From: an uncultured Oscillospiraceae bacterium
GTDB taxonomy: Bacteria; Bacillota; Clostridia; Oscillospirales; Oscillospiraceae
NCBI GenBank assembly: GCA_950097245.1
Contig: CATNCS010000014.1
Span: 1-44,916 of the forward strand
Length of the DNA: 44,916 nucleotides
Direction: 5' to 3'
Both the position numbers and the translations under genes were made by a program. How positions within the stretch are numbered: the stretch's first letter is position 1; each line of letters begins with the position of its first letter. Shown piece by piece: positions 22,374-34,871 of the stretch. A model generated the notes under the pieces. The model was not told where the DNA came from, ran no database searches, and saw only the letters and a list, made by a program, of their open reading frames with translations.

Positions 22374-23879
22374 ATGTCCAGACAGGAGGCCAACGCGCCC
22401 TACCCTCGGCAGGAGCCGAGAATCCCCGGCCCGCTGTCTTTGGCCCGGCTGGAGGAGGTCTTCTCCGACTGCGCGGACTTCTCCAAGCGGGAGGTCTACC
22501 TCCACGGGGACAGCGGGCGGAAGGCGACGGTGTGCTACATCGACGGGCAGGCCCGGTCGGAGCGGCTCAACGACTACGTGCTGCGCCCCCTGGCCCAGGA
22601 CCCTATGCTGTCCTCCGCCCCCGAGGGCCAGCTCTTCGACCTGATGGAGCGGGGGGCCCTCTACGCCCACGGGGCCAAGCGGGAGACGGAACCGGACCCG
22701 GTGGTCTTCGCCCTCATCGACGGCAGCTGCGCCCTCTTTCTGGAGGGCCGGGAGGATTGCCTGGTCTTCCCCGTGGCCACCGAGGAGAAGCGGTCGGTGG
22801 GGGAACCGGAGAACGAGCCCGCCCTGAAGGGGGCCCGGGACTCCTTTGTGGAGAGCCTGCGCACCAACACCTCCCTGGTCCGGCGGCGGATGCGGGCCCC
22901 GGAGCTGAAGCTCCGGGAGCACACCGTGGGCCGGCAGTCCCTCACTCCGGTGGACGTGCTGTGGATCGACGGCATCGCCGACCCGGACACGGTGGAGCTT
23001 TTGGAGCAGCGGCTGGACGCCATCGACATCGACGGCGTGGAAGCCGCCGGAAGTCTGGAGGAGTACCTGGTGGACAGCGCAAAATCCCCCTTCCCGCTGA
23101 TGCCCTTCACCCAGCGGCCCGACCGGTTCTGTCAGGGCCTCCTGGAGGGCCGGGTGGGCCTGCTGGCCGACGGTATCCCCCTGGGCTGGCTGCTGCCCGG
23201 CACCATCGACCAGTTCTTCAAGACGGGCCAGGACCGGGCCTACCACTGGCTGGTAGCCTCCGCCCTCAGCGTCATCCGCTGGCTGTGCGCCCTCATCACC
23301 CTGCTGGTGCCCGGGCTGTATATCGCCCTGGTCACCTTTCACCCCGAGGCCATCCCCCCCAAGCTGGCCCTGTCCATTGTGGCCGCCAAGCAGGAGGTGC
23401 CCTTCTCCACCGTCTTCGAGGTGCTCATCATGCTGCTGGCCTTCGAGGTCATCCAGGAGGCGGGCCTGCGCCTCCCCGGTCCCATTGGAGCCACCGTCTC
23501 CATCCTGGGGGGGCTGGTGGTGGGCAACGCGGCGGTGGACGCCCACATCGTCTCCCCCGCCGTCCTCATCGCCGTAGCCATCGCCGGGGTGGCGGGGTAC
23601 ACCATGCCAAGCCAGGACTTCGGTAACGCCCTGCGGCTGTGGCGGTTTCTGCTGGCCATTCTGGCCAGCCTGGGGGGGCTCACCGGCCTGGCCCTGGGCT
23701 GCGGGGCTCTCATCTACCACCTGGCGGGACTGGAGTCCTTCGGCGTGCCCTACCTGGCCCCCTTTACCACCGGGACCCGAGTGCCCAGAGGTCACCCCAG
23801 CCTCTTCCGCCTGCCCCTGCCCATGATGAAGTGGCGGGACGGCCCCATCCAAACCAGGAACAGGAGGAACCAGAAATGA
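22374..23879 (+). CDS. Spore germination protein, GerA/GerK A-subunit family
   Basis: 501 residues. The N-terminal hydrophilic GerA domain contains LARLEEVFSDCADFSKREVY and the RMRAPELKLREHTVGRQS region; GLLADGIPLGWLLPGTIDQF follows, then about five membrane helices including FEVLIMLLAFEVIQEAGLRL and a conserved GPIGATVSILGGLVVG. It is part of an inner-membrane nutrient receptor or of the SpoVAF group. ATG 22374 follows AAAGGAGGGG. The next gene begins inside its stop codon (ATGA). The trio is in A-C-B order. Confidence 0.92.
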   Translation: MSRQEANAPYPRQEPRIPGPLSLARLEEVFSDCADFSKREVYLHGDSGRKATVCYIDGQARSERLNDYVLRPLAQDPMLSSAPEGQLFDLMERGALYAHGAKRETEPDPVVFALIDGSCALFLEGREDCLVFPVATEEKRSVGEPENEPALKGARDSFVESLRTNTSLVRRRMRAPELKLREHTVGRQSLTPVDVLWIDGIADPDTVELLEQRLDAIDIDGVEAAGSLEEYLVDSAKSPFPLMPFTQRPDRFCQGLLEGRVGLLADGIPLGWLLPGTIDQFFKTGQDRAYHWLVASALSVIRWLCALITLLVPGLYIALVTFHPEAIPPKLALSIVAAKQEVPFSTVFEVLIMLLAFEVIQEAGLRLPGPIGATVSILGGLVVGNAAVDAHIVSPAVLIAVAIAGVAGYTMPSQDFGNALRLWRFLLAILASLGGLTGLALGCGALIYHLAGLESFGVPYLAPFTTGTRVPRGHPSLFRLPLPMMKWRDGPIQTRNRRNQK

Positions 23880-24985
23880 GACAGACCCGCGTAGGGGGCG
23901 GCCTCTGCGCCGCCCCGCTTCTGACGGTGATAACGGCGCTGTGCCTCCTCCTGTCCGGCTGCTCGGGCCTCCCCGCCGCCCGGGAGATGGGGGATATGGC
24001 CCTGCTGCGCACCCTGGGGGTGGACCCCTCCCCCGTTGGGGTGGCGGTCACCGGCTCCACCGGGCCCCGGGCCAGGGGCCTCCAGGGGGAGGGGGAGTCG
24101 GCGCTGACTCTGTCCGCCGACCGGCCCTCCCTCAGCGGGGCCTGCCTGGCCATGCAGGGCCAGAGCGACAGCTTCGTCTTCTTCGGCTATGTGGACCAGC
24201 TCCTCATTGGTCAGGCGCTGGCGGAGGAGGGGGTCCGGCCGGTGCTGGACTACTTCGCCCGGGACGCTGAGCTGGGCCTGGGGGCCCAGCTGTGGCTGGT
24301 CCGGGGGGCCTCCGCCCGGGATGCCCTGTCTGCCGGAGGGGACAAGGGGCTGGACAGCCGCCTGGAGACCCTCCAGAACGACAGTGAGATGGGCATCGCC
24401 AACCTCACCCGCACCGCCGGGGAGGTGTACACCGACCTGCTGGAGCTGGGCTCGGCGTATGTCCCGGCCCTCTCCCCTGCCGGGGAGGGAGAAATTGCGT
24501 TGATGGAGCGGGGCTACGGGGTTTTAAAGGGAGAGGTCCTGGCGGGATTTCTGGAGGGAGAAGCCGCCAAGGGGCTGGAGCTGCTGGCCGGGGGGCCGGC
24601 GGCGGATATTTTGGATGTGGAGCTGCCAACGGGTCCGGTGTCGGTAAAAATAACTGCCGCCTGTACCAAAAGCCGCCTGCGGTTCCAGGGGGATGTCCCC
24701 GCCGCCCTGGAGCTGACCTGTAAGGTGGAGGCCCGGCTGTCCGAGTACCGAAGCCGCCCTGAGAGTGAGGCGCTGGAGCGCCTCCGGGCGGAGCTGGAGG
24801 GCCGGGAGCGGGAGCGGATTGAAGCCGCCCTGGAACAGCTCCGGGCCTGGGGCGCGGACTGTACCGGCCTGGGGGCCCGGGCGGCCATGGCCCACCCCGC
24901 CCAATGGCAGGCGGTCCGGGCGGACTGGCCCGAGTGGTTCAGCCGGGTGCCGGTGGAGATACGGGTTGAGGCGAAAATCCTGTAG
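23876..24985 (+). CDS. GerC-type germination lipoprotein with repeat-derived signal peptide
   Basis: 369 residues. It has a lipoprotein signal with lipobox LLSGC and a Ger(x)C-type body (the SFVFFGYVDQLLIGQALAEE segment and a C-terminal coiled region ending VPVEIRVEAKIL). The first residues, MRQTRVGGGLCAAPLLTVIT, are encoded partly by a half-copy of the interspersed palindrome (23891-23917), which supplies VGGGLCAAP between the initiator region and the hydrophobic core. The start overlaps the gerA-type stop with GGAGGA upstream. The TAG stop at 24983 lies in another copy of the palindrome. Confidence 0.85.
   Translation: MRQTRVGGGLCAAPLLTVITALCLLLSGCSGLPAAREMGDMALLRTLGVDPSPVGVAVTGSTGPRARGLQGEGESALTLSADRPSLSGACLAMQGQSDSFVFFGYVDQLLIGQALAEEGVRPVLDYFARDAELGLGAQLWLVRGASARDALSAGGDKGLDSRLETLQNDSEMGIANLTRTAGEVYTDLLELGSAYVPALSPAGEGEIALMERGYGVLKGEVLAGFLEGEAAKGLELLAGGPAADILDVELPTGPVSVKITAACTKSRLRFQGDVPAALELTCKVEARLSEYRSRPESEALERLRAELEGRERERIEAALEQLRAWGADCTGLGARAAMAHPAQWQAVRADWPEWFSRVPVEIRVEAKIL
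23891..23917. repeat. Half-copy of the GTAGGGG palindrome inside a coding sequence
   Basis: 27 bases identical to the left half of copy 4 (14352-14378). It lies in frame within the signal-peptide region of the germination lipoprotein gene. Confidence 0.85.
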
Positions 24986-25058
24986 GGGCGGGTATTACCC
25001 GCCCGTGCGTAGTAGACAGCGGCGCTTCAGAAGCGGGCGGATGATATCCGCCCCTACA
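24981..25058. repeat. Interspersed GTAGGGG palindromic element, copy 7
   Basis: TGTAGGGGCGGGTATTACCC at the left and ATATCCGCCCCTACA at the right. The first TAG is the stop codon of the GerC-type gene. Confidence 0.8.
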
Positions 25059-25087
25059 AGGGACCAGCAATTCAAGGAGGAATCCTA

Positions 25088-26200
25088 ATGCGCGACGACA
25101 AAATTTCCCGCACCCAGCTTATGGCCCTGCTGTGGGCGGGGGTGATGGCCCCGGCGGCGGAGCTGCTGCCGGCGGTCCTCCTCCCCGGCACGGGCCGGGG
25201 GGCCTGGCTGGCGGTCATTCTGGCCGCTCCCCTGGTGCTGGCGGCGGGGTGGCTGCTGGGCTCCCTGGCGGGCCGGGACGGCCTGGCCGAAGCCGTCACC
25301 GGTCTGCTGGGCCGGTGGCCGGGCGGGGCGGTCCTACTATTATATATAGTGTGGGGGCTGCTGCTCCTGTCCCTCCGCTTGCGGTTGTGCGCCCAGCGGC
25401 TGCTGGCCTCCGGAGAGCGGGACGGGGCTCTGTGGTTCTTCCTGCTGGCGGTGGCCGTACTTCTGCTGTGGATAGGCCGGGGAAAGCTGGCCGCCTTTGC
25501 CCGGGCGGGGCAGCTCTTCCTGACGGCCCTCCTCATCACCGCCGGGGTTGTGCTGGGCCTGTCCCTGTTCCAGGCAAAACCGGAGCGGCTGCTCCCCCTG
25601 TGGTGGGACGAGGCCGGGCCGGCCCTCCGGGCCACCCTGTCCGCCGCCGGGGTGATGGGCTGGGGGCTGTTCCTCCCCTTTTTGATGGGCAGCGTCCGGG
25701 ACCAGAGGGAGAACAAAAACTGGCACTGGCTGTTCTGGGGGCTGGGGGGCGCGCTGCTGCTGGCGGCGGCCCAGGCGGTTGTCGTGGGCAACCTGGGAGA
25801 GGCGCTGGCCGCCCGGCTGGACAACCCCTTCTTTGCCCTGGCCAAGAGCGTGGGGGTGGAGGGGGCCTTCCAGCGGGTGGAGGGGGTGGTCAGCGCCCTG
25901 TGGACCTTCGCCGACCTGACCATGGGCGGGGTGCTGGTCTTTGCTGTCCGGGCCATGGCGGCGGAGCTCCTCCCGAAAAAAGCTCTGCCCTGGGTGCCCT
26001 GGGGGACGGTGCTGCTGGCGGCGGCGGGGGCGCTGGCCCTCTTCCCCGCCCTAGGGACGGCGGAGGAATGGAACCGCCGGATTGTCCCGGCGGTCAACCT
26101 GGCCCTGGGATTTCTGCTGCCCGCCCTGCTCCGGGCGGGAGAAAGGCTCTTTCGGAGAAAGGGGAAAAATGCCACATCTTGTAGAGAAAAGCCGGCCTGA
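25088..26200 (+). CDS. Spore germination permease, GerB family
   Basis: 370 residues with about ten hydrophobic segments. The KISRTQLMALLWAGVMAPAA start, the AEAVTGLLGRWPGG segment and the W-rich central part match the GerAB/GerKB endospore permease family (amino acid-polyamine-organocation type). It binds the germinant in known receptors. AAGGAGGAATCC precedes the ATG. It completes the A-C-B receptor operon after palindromic element 7. Confidence 0.85.
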   Translation: MRDDKISRTQLMALLWAGVMAPAAELLPAVLLPGTGRGAWLAVILAAPLVLAAGWLLGSLAGRDGLAEAVTGLLGRWPGGAVLLLYIVWGLLLLSLRLRLCAQRLLASGERDGALWFFLLAVAVLLLWIGRGKLAAFARAGQLFLTALLITAGVVLGLSLFQAKPERLLPLWWDEAGPALRATLSAAGVMGWGLFLPFLMGSVRDQRENKNWHWLFWGLGGALLLAAAQAVVVGNLGEALAARLDNPFFALAKSVGVEGAFQRVEGVVSALWTFADLTMGGVLVFAVRAMAAELLPKKALPWVPWGTVLLAAAGALALFPALGTAEEWNRRIVPAVNLALGFLLPALLRAGERLFRRKGKNATSCREKPA

Positions 26201-26262
26201 ATCAAAGATATTGCGGGCGAGAAAAGCCACGAAAAAAACCTTGAAAAAATCGAAAAAAACCC

Positions 26263-26291
26263 TTGACAAAAGGGAAACGGAGTGGTAACCT
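26263..26291 (+). promoter_or_regulatory. rRNA promoter P1
   Basis: TTGACA and TAACCT with a 17-base spacer, preceded by A-tracts (UP-element-like) at 26231-26259. Confidence 0.7.
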
Positions 26292-26377
26292 ATGCAAGTC
26301 GCCCGGCAAGAGCGGCACACCACAGCGGAGCTGAGGATGAGGCGCAAAAAAAGATTGAAAAAATCTTAAAAAAGTGC

Positions 26378-26406
26378 TTGACAAAGCAAACACGATGTGG
26401 TATGAT
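26378..26406 (+). promoter_or_regulatory. rRNA promoter P2
   Basis: TTGACA and TATGAT with a 17-base spacer, again preceded by A-tracts at 26346-26373. The spacer ends GTGG, as in P1. Both promoters lie more than 200 bases before the 16S start. A boxA-like TTCTTTGAAG follows at 26533. Confidence 0.85.
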
Positions 26407-26572
26407 AATCCCCGCCGCTGAAGACGAGTGGCGTGCACCTTGTAAATTAAACAACGAGACAAACACGAAGCACCAGAAGGAATGGTTGTTTCAAAGAGCT
26501 TTGAAAGAAGCTTGTTTGGACAACGTCAATTAATTCTTTGAAGCTAAGGTTTTAGTTTCAATAAGATTGATT

Positions 26573-26599
26573 TGTAGGGGCGGATATGATCCGCCTGTA
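26573..26599. repeat. Half-copy of the GTAGGGG palindrome in the rRNA leader
   Basis: TGTAGGGGCGGATATGATCC continuing GCC, identical over 23 bases to the left half of copy 5. It lies between P2 and the 16S 5' end and forms its own GGCGGAT/ATCCGCC hairpin. Confidence 0.8.
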
Positions 26600-26609
26600 T
26601 AAATACCAT

Positions 26610-28150
<1,541 letters not shown>

Positions 28151-28274
28151 CTCGAGGAGTGAATAGCTTCTCGTAATGTTCCTAGGTCAGACTTCGGATG
28201 TGGAGTGGAAGTCTCGTTGTTTAATTTAGAGGGCGCACGCTGCAAAGGCAAGCGGCGAGAGAGTGGACGCTCGA

Positions 28275-28350
28275 GGGGGTTTAGCTCAGCTGGTAGAGCA
28301 CCTGCTTTGCAAGCAGGGGGTCACCGGTTCGAGTCCGGTAACCTCCACCA
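28275..28350 (+). tRNA. tRNA-Ala(TGC)
   Basis: 76 bases with encoded CCA, anticodon loop TTTGCAA, and the G3-U70 identity pair in the acceptor stem. It lies in the 16S-23S spacer. Confidence 0.97.
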
Positions 28351-28353
28351 CAC

Positions 28354-28430
28354 GGGCCCATAGCTCAGCTGGCTAGAGCGCACGACTGATAATCGTGAGG
28401 TCGGTGGTTCGAGTCCACTTGGGCCCACCA
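28354..28430 (+). tRNA. tRNA-Ile(GAT)
   Basis: 77 bases with encoded CCA, anticodon loop CTGATAA, acceptor stem GGGCCCA/TGGGCCC. It lies three bases after tRNA-Ala. Confidence 0.97.
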
Positions 28431-28507
28431 CTTCTTTTTAAGGGTGGATTGAAGTGTTTGGACAATAGTCTGAGCATTTCAATCTGACCTTGAAAAAGGT
28501 TGGAGAC

Positions 28508-28534
28508 TGCACCTTGAAAACTGAACAGTGAAGC
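28508..28534 (+). other. 5' arm of the pre-23S processing stem
   Basis: The sequence around CCTTGAAAACTGAACAGTG is complementary to 31598-31624 after the 23S (CACTGTTCGGTTTTCAGG). The two arms bracket the 23S gene, as expected for an RNase III stem. Confidence 0.7.
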
Positions 28535-28679
28535 AAGCAAGAAATTGCGAGCAAGCAACAGAGAGGTAACAAAGTTTTATTGTGGAACTTTTTAAATGGG
28601 TAACACAAACTACAATGAACCGAATCTGAGGCCTGCATAATTCTTGTGAGAACCAGATGGCGCGCTAAGCGCGCCGCCA

Positions 28680-31519
<2,840 letters not shown>

Positions 31520-31597
31520 CGTCGACACAAATGGGATTTGTAGTCGATTACAGGTTCAGAGATGATTTATGCAGGCGCTTGCAAGCAATGACAAGCA

Positions 31598-31624
31598 GCT
31601 TCACTGTTCGGTTTTCAGGGTGCA
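31598..31624 (+). other. 3' arm of the pre-23S processing stem
   Basis: Pairs with 28508-28534 (see that entry). Confidence 0.7.
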
Positions 31625-31638
31625 GATCAGCGCTCTAC

Positions 31639-31714
31639 GCGCCTTTAGCTCAGTTGGTAGAGCAACTGACTCTTAATCAGTGGGTCCCGGGTTCGAATCC
31701 CTGAAGGCGCACCA
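31639..31714 (+). tRNA. tRNA-Lys(CTT)
   Basis: 76 bases with CCA, anticodon loop CTCTTAA, acceptor GCGCCTT/AAGGCGC. It lies between 23S and 5S. Confidence 0.96.
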
Positions 31715-31849
31715 AACACGAAGCGCCGAGCCGTCGTGAGTAGCACGGATGGACCGGAGCGAGGGCGAAGAACCGAAGAACGCGGAGCGTTCTGTTCTGA
31801 GTCCGAGTCGAAGGGAAGCCGGGCGTCGCGAATAGGCAAGGCGTGACAC

Positions 31850-31924
31850 GGCCCGTTGGTCAAGCGGTTAAGACGGCGGCCTCTCACGCCGCAAACATGG
31901 GTTCGATTCCCGTACGGGTCACCA
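31850..31924 (+). tRNA. tRNA-Glu(CTC)
   Basis: 75 bases with CCA, anticodon loop CTCTCAC. The 135-base gap after tRNA-Lys holds no recognisable gene. Confidence 0.94.
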
Positions 31925-31936
31925 AAAAATTTCCCC

Positions 31937-31964
31937 TTGACATTCCGAGAAAATCGGTTATAAT
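31937..31964 (+). promoter_or_regulatory. Consensus promoter in front of 5S
   Basis: Perfect TTGACA and TATAAT with a 16-base spacer, 78 bases before the 5S. It would allow transcription of 5S independently of 16S-23S. Confidence 0.75.
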
Positions 31965-32042
31965 ACTTACTGTTGAAAAGGCGGTAAGGAGAGAAAAATG
32001 TGATGTTTTCTTTGCTTACTTTCTTTTCAAAAGGAAAGTACA

Positions 32043-32158
<116 letters not shown>

Positions 32159-32160
32159 TA

Positions 32161-32194
32161 AAGGGTCCAGCCCGCTGGGCCGGACCCTTTTCTT
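32161..32194 (+). terminator. Terminator directly after 5S
   Basis: AAGGGTCCAGCCC pairs with GGGCCGGACCCTT (one mismatch) and is followed by TTTCTT. The next tRNA begins three bases later, so the downstream tRNAs need read-through or another promoter. Confidence 0.8.
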
Positions 32195-32196
32195 AT

Positions 32197-32272
32197 GCCT
32201 CCTTAGCTCAGTCGGTAGAGCATGCGGCTGTTAACCGCAGGGTCGTTGGTTCGAGTCCAACAGGTGGCGCCA
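32197..32272 (+). tRNA. tRNA-Asn(GTT) with an acceptor-stem mismatch
   Basis: 76 bases with CCA and anticodon loop CTGTTAA. The acceptor arms GCCTCCT and AGGTGGC pair at six of seven positions; position 4-69 is T-T. Discriminator base G. Confidence 0.93.
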
Positions 32273-32310
32273 AAAGCGGCTTGCCGCCAGCTTCGACGGC
32301 AAGCCGTTCT
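32273..32310 (+). terminator. Hairpin with short T-rich tail
   Basis: GCGGCTTGCCG and CGGCAAGCCGT form a strong stem followed by TCTTT, between tRNA-Asn and tRNA-Met. Confidence 0.55.
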
Positions 32311-32332
32311 TTCCAAATAAGGCCGCGGCCAT

Positions 32333-32409
32333 GGGCCTTTAGCTCAGTTGGTTAGAGCAGCCGGCTCATAACCGGCCGGTCCACGGTTCGAGCCCGTGAA
32401 GGCCCACCA
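32333..32409 (+). tRNA. tRNA-Met(CAT), elongator type
   Basis: 77 bases with CCA, anticodon loop CTCATAA, fully paired acceptor GGGCCTT/AAGGCCC. The first pair is G-C, so it is not an initiator tRNA. Confidence 0.93.
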
Positions 32410-32416
32410 TCTATTT

Positions 32417-32492
32417 AGGGGTATAGCTCAGCAGGTAGAGCAGCGGTCTCCAAAACCGCGTGCCGAGGGTTCGATTCCTTCTGCCCCTGCCA
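32417..32492 (+). tRNA. tRNA-Trp(CCA)
   Basis: 76 bases with encoded CCA, anticodon loop CTCCAAA, acceptor AGGGGTA/TGCCCCT. Confidence 0.96.
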
Positions 32493-32526
32493 TGTGAGTT
32501 GCAGAGTGATCTGTTTTAATAAAAAT

Positions 32527-32603
<77 letters not shown>

Positions 32604-32608
32604 TTTAC

Positions 32609-32684
<76 letters not shown>

Positions 32685-32690
32685 ATGTTT

Positions 32691-32724
32691 AACCGCTCAA
32701 ATCGGAGGATTTGGGCGGTTTTGC
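32691..32724 (+). terminator. Terminator just inside the island
   Basis: AACCGCTCAAATC pairs with GATTTGGGCGGTT and is followed by TTGCTTTG. It would stop tRNA-Thr transcription before it enters the integrase antisense. Confidence 0.75.
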
Positions 32725-32748
32725 TTTGTTTATGTAACTATTCCGTGA

Positions 32749-32805
32749 AAACTGACATTTTGCCGAATGTGGCCTTTTCGGAGAAACTGACACAAAAACT
32801 GACAC
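32749..32805. promoter_or_regulatory. Putative integrase arm sites, left end
   Basis: Three direct copies of AAACTGACA(C): 32749-32757, 32784-32793 and 32796-32805. The last two start 12 bases apart. The same repeat occurs twice near the right end (42252, 42263), as expected for arm-type sites of a tyrosine integrase. Confidence 0.6.
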
Positions 32806-32834
32806 CGACAAGAAAAAACAAGCTGGACAGAGTG

Positions 32835-34031
32835 CTATCCCTGCCCAGCTTTCTTTATGGCCTCCCGCACGATCTGGGCGGCCTGACTGATACTCTCCTG
32901 GTCCGCATGGGTATACATCCGCAGGGTCACGGCCTTGTCGCTATGGCCCAGGGCCTCGCTGACTGAGGCCACGTCCGCCCCGTTGGTGATGGCGATGCTG
33001 GCGAAGGTGTGGCGGAGCTTGTGGGGGTGCAGGCCTGGGACCCCGTACCGCTCGGAGAACTTCTTCAGGTAGCGGGTGGGGCTTTGGGGGTGCATCGGCT
33101 CCGGGCTGCCCTCCTGAGTGAAGACATAGGCGCTGATGGCCCTCCCGGCCTGCTCTGTGCGGAGCTGGCGGAGAAGGGCCAGGGTGTGATCCCCGGCGTA
33201 TACAGTCCTGGTGTGGCCGTTCTTCGGGGTGTCCAGGTATACGCCCCTGCTGCTGGTGTAGCATAGATTTCTGGCGATGGTGATGGCGCCGGTGGCGAAG
33301 TTGATGTCCTGCCACCGTAGGGCACAGCACTCCCCCCGCCGGATGCCCGTGTCAATCAGGAGGTGGACAAGGGCCTGCCATTTCAGCGGCTCCCGCTCAA
33401 GGGCGGTGATGATCTTCTGGACCTCCGCCGGGGTGTAGGCCAGCGGTCCATCGTCCTGGACTTCATCCTTCCTGGGCTTTGGCCGCTCCACCTTGTCCAT
33501 CGGGTTGCGGTCTATCATGTCCCCCAGGTAGGCCATCTTAAAGAAGCTGTGCAGAATGGTGTAAACCTTGATGACAGTGGAGTGGGCCTTGCCATCGGCC
33601 TGGATGTCCAGGAGCAGGGCGCTGATCTGGGCCGGGGTGATCTCCGGGAGCTTGAAGTCGCCCAGGGCGGGGTAAATTTTCTTGTCCATGTAGCTTTGGT
33701 AGTTGGCTCGGCTGTTCTCACTCATGGTGACGGTTTTTGAGGGCATGAAGACCCGCTCGCCGTACTGCCTGAAGGTGAGTATCTTTGCAGCCTCCGCCGC
33801 CTCCTGGGCGGCCCGTTCCCTTTGCTCTGCCCTGCTGACTACCTCCCCGGCATCGCATTGGCGCTCGAACTCAGCCGCCACCGCCGCCAGCTCCCGCTCA
33901 ATGGCCTTCCTGCTCCAGCCGTCCGGGACGTACCAGCGCCGGGTGAGGCGGGACTTGTCCCGGCCACGGCTGACGTTGATTTCATAATAGACCCGCCCGT
34001 CTTTGGTGAGCATCTTCCTGGTCGATGCCAT
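32835..34031 (-). CDS. Tyrosine integrase of the tRNA-Thr island
   Basis: 398 residues. An N-terminal arm-binding (AP2-like) region with YYEINVSRGRDKSR and RRWYVPDGWS is followed by a SAM-like core-binding domain (residues about 90-190) and the catalytic domain with Arg in TGIRRGE, His-x-x-Arg in HKLRHTFAS, His in LGHSDKAV and the nucleophile Tyr in RMYTHAD. All catalytic residues are present. It lies 150 bases from the left attachment site and reads towards it. It is probably silenced by tight regulation from the adjacent CI-type repressor region. Confidence 0.94.
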   Translation of the reverse strand: MASTRKMLTKDGRVYYEINVSRGRDKSRLTRRWYVPDGWSRKAIERELAAVAAEFERQCDAGEVVSRAEQRERAAQEAAEAAKILTFRQYGERVFMPSKTVTMSENSRANYQSYMDKKIYPALGDFKLPEITPAQISALLLDIQADGKAHSTVIKVYTILHSFFKMAYLGDMIDRNPMDKVERPKPRKDEVQDDGPLAYTPAEVQKIITALEREPLKWQALVHLLIDTGIRRGECCALRWQDINFATGAITIARNLCYTSSRGVYLDTPKNGHTRTVYAGDHTLALLRQLRTEQAGRAISAYVFTQEGSPEPMHPQSPTRYLKKFSERYGVPGLHPHKLRHTFASIAITNGADVASVSEALGHSDKAVTLRMYTHADQESISQAAQIVREAIKKAGQG

Positions 34032-34066
34032 GTGGTATCATCCTCTCTGGGCCTGTGGCCCGGTTA

Positions 34067-34726
34067 TTACTCTGTTTCGTCATCCTCCTGGGCAGCCTGC
34101 CGGGGGATGGTATCTCCATAGGCCGTGAGCTTTTTCTGGGCTTGGACAGCTTTCATATCCTGGGCAAAGAGCCTGCATAATTCTTTTCGCAGACGGGAAA
34201 TCTCTGAAACTATGCCAAAATAGGCATCGGCCAGATCTGCGCTGAGCCGACTTGAAAATATCTCGTCCTTATCTGGGCTGCTGGATGTTGCGTAGTCAAC
34301 AACGGCACCACTGTAGATGGATTTGATTTTCTGGAAATCCACCATGACAGAGGACAGGCAGTTCAAAACGGCGGCATAGGATTTTGTGTCTGCCCCGTCT
34401 TCTAAGAAACCTTCAAGGACTGGAAGAAATTTTGCCCGAATATCTGGCCGGACTGCTTTTAGCAGCTCGGATATTCTGTCGGATTTTTCTGCCGCATCTG
34501 TCCAGGCGGAAGATGTACGAAAGGGAGTGATCCCGAGTAGATAATCAGCGGAAACGCTAAAATACCTGGCAAGCTGCAATACTGTGTTGGCATCTGGAGT
34601 GCGGTAACCATTTTCGTAATTATTTATGGCATTTGCTCGCATCCCGATTGCTTCAGCAAGCTCTCGCTGTGAAATGCCTTTTTCTTTCCGCAACTCCTTG
34701 ATGGTGTAGCCGAGTGCTGTATTCAT
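34067..34726 (-). CDS. CI-type XRE repressor of the island
   Basis: 219 residues. Residues 5-65 form a Cro/CI helix-turn-helix (YTIKELRKEKGISQRELAEA, then NAINNYENGYRTPDANTV). The long C-terminal part, mostly helical with no protease motif (no Ser-Lys LexA type), could dimerise or bind an inducer, as in Stl-type satellite repressors. Its base composition is more AT-rich than the host genes. It has its own promoter, divergent from the excisionase-like genes. Confidence 0.82.
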   Translation of the reverse strand: MNTALGYTIKELRKEKGISQRELAEAIGMRANAINNYENGYRTPDANTVLQLARYFSVSADYLLGITPFRTSSAWTDAAEKSDRISELLKAVRPDIRAKFLPVLEGFLEDGADTKSYAAVLNCLSSVMVDFQKIKSIYSGAVVDYATSSSPDKDEIFSSRLSADLADAYFGIVSEISRLRKELCRLFAQDMKAVQAQKKLTAYGDTIPRQAAQEDDETE

Positions 34727-34756
34727 AACACATACCTCTCAAAAAGTAGATAATTC

Positions 34757-34785
34757 ATTATAGCACAGGAAGCACCCAAATGCAA
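34757..34785 (-). promoter_or_regulatory. Repressor promoter (minus strand)
   Basis: TTGCAT (34780-34785) and TATAAT (34757-34762) on the minus strand with a 17-base spacer, 31 bases before the repressor ATG. Confidence 0.7.
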
Positions 34786-34813
34786 TAGATATGAAAACAA
34801 ATCCAAATGAGGG

Positions 34814-34842
34814 TTGACATATACCTTGATTGGATGTAATAT
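34814..34842 (+). promoter_or_regulatory. Early rightward promoter of the island with operator-like repeats
   Basis: TTGACA and TAATAT with a 17-base spacer. The repeated GATTGGA (34828, 34854) and the inverted ATCCAAAT (34801) around it are candidate repressor sites. Confidence 0.65.
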
Positions 34843-34871
34843 GAAATTAAACTCGATTGGAGGTGACATGA

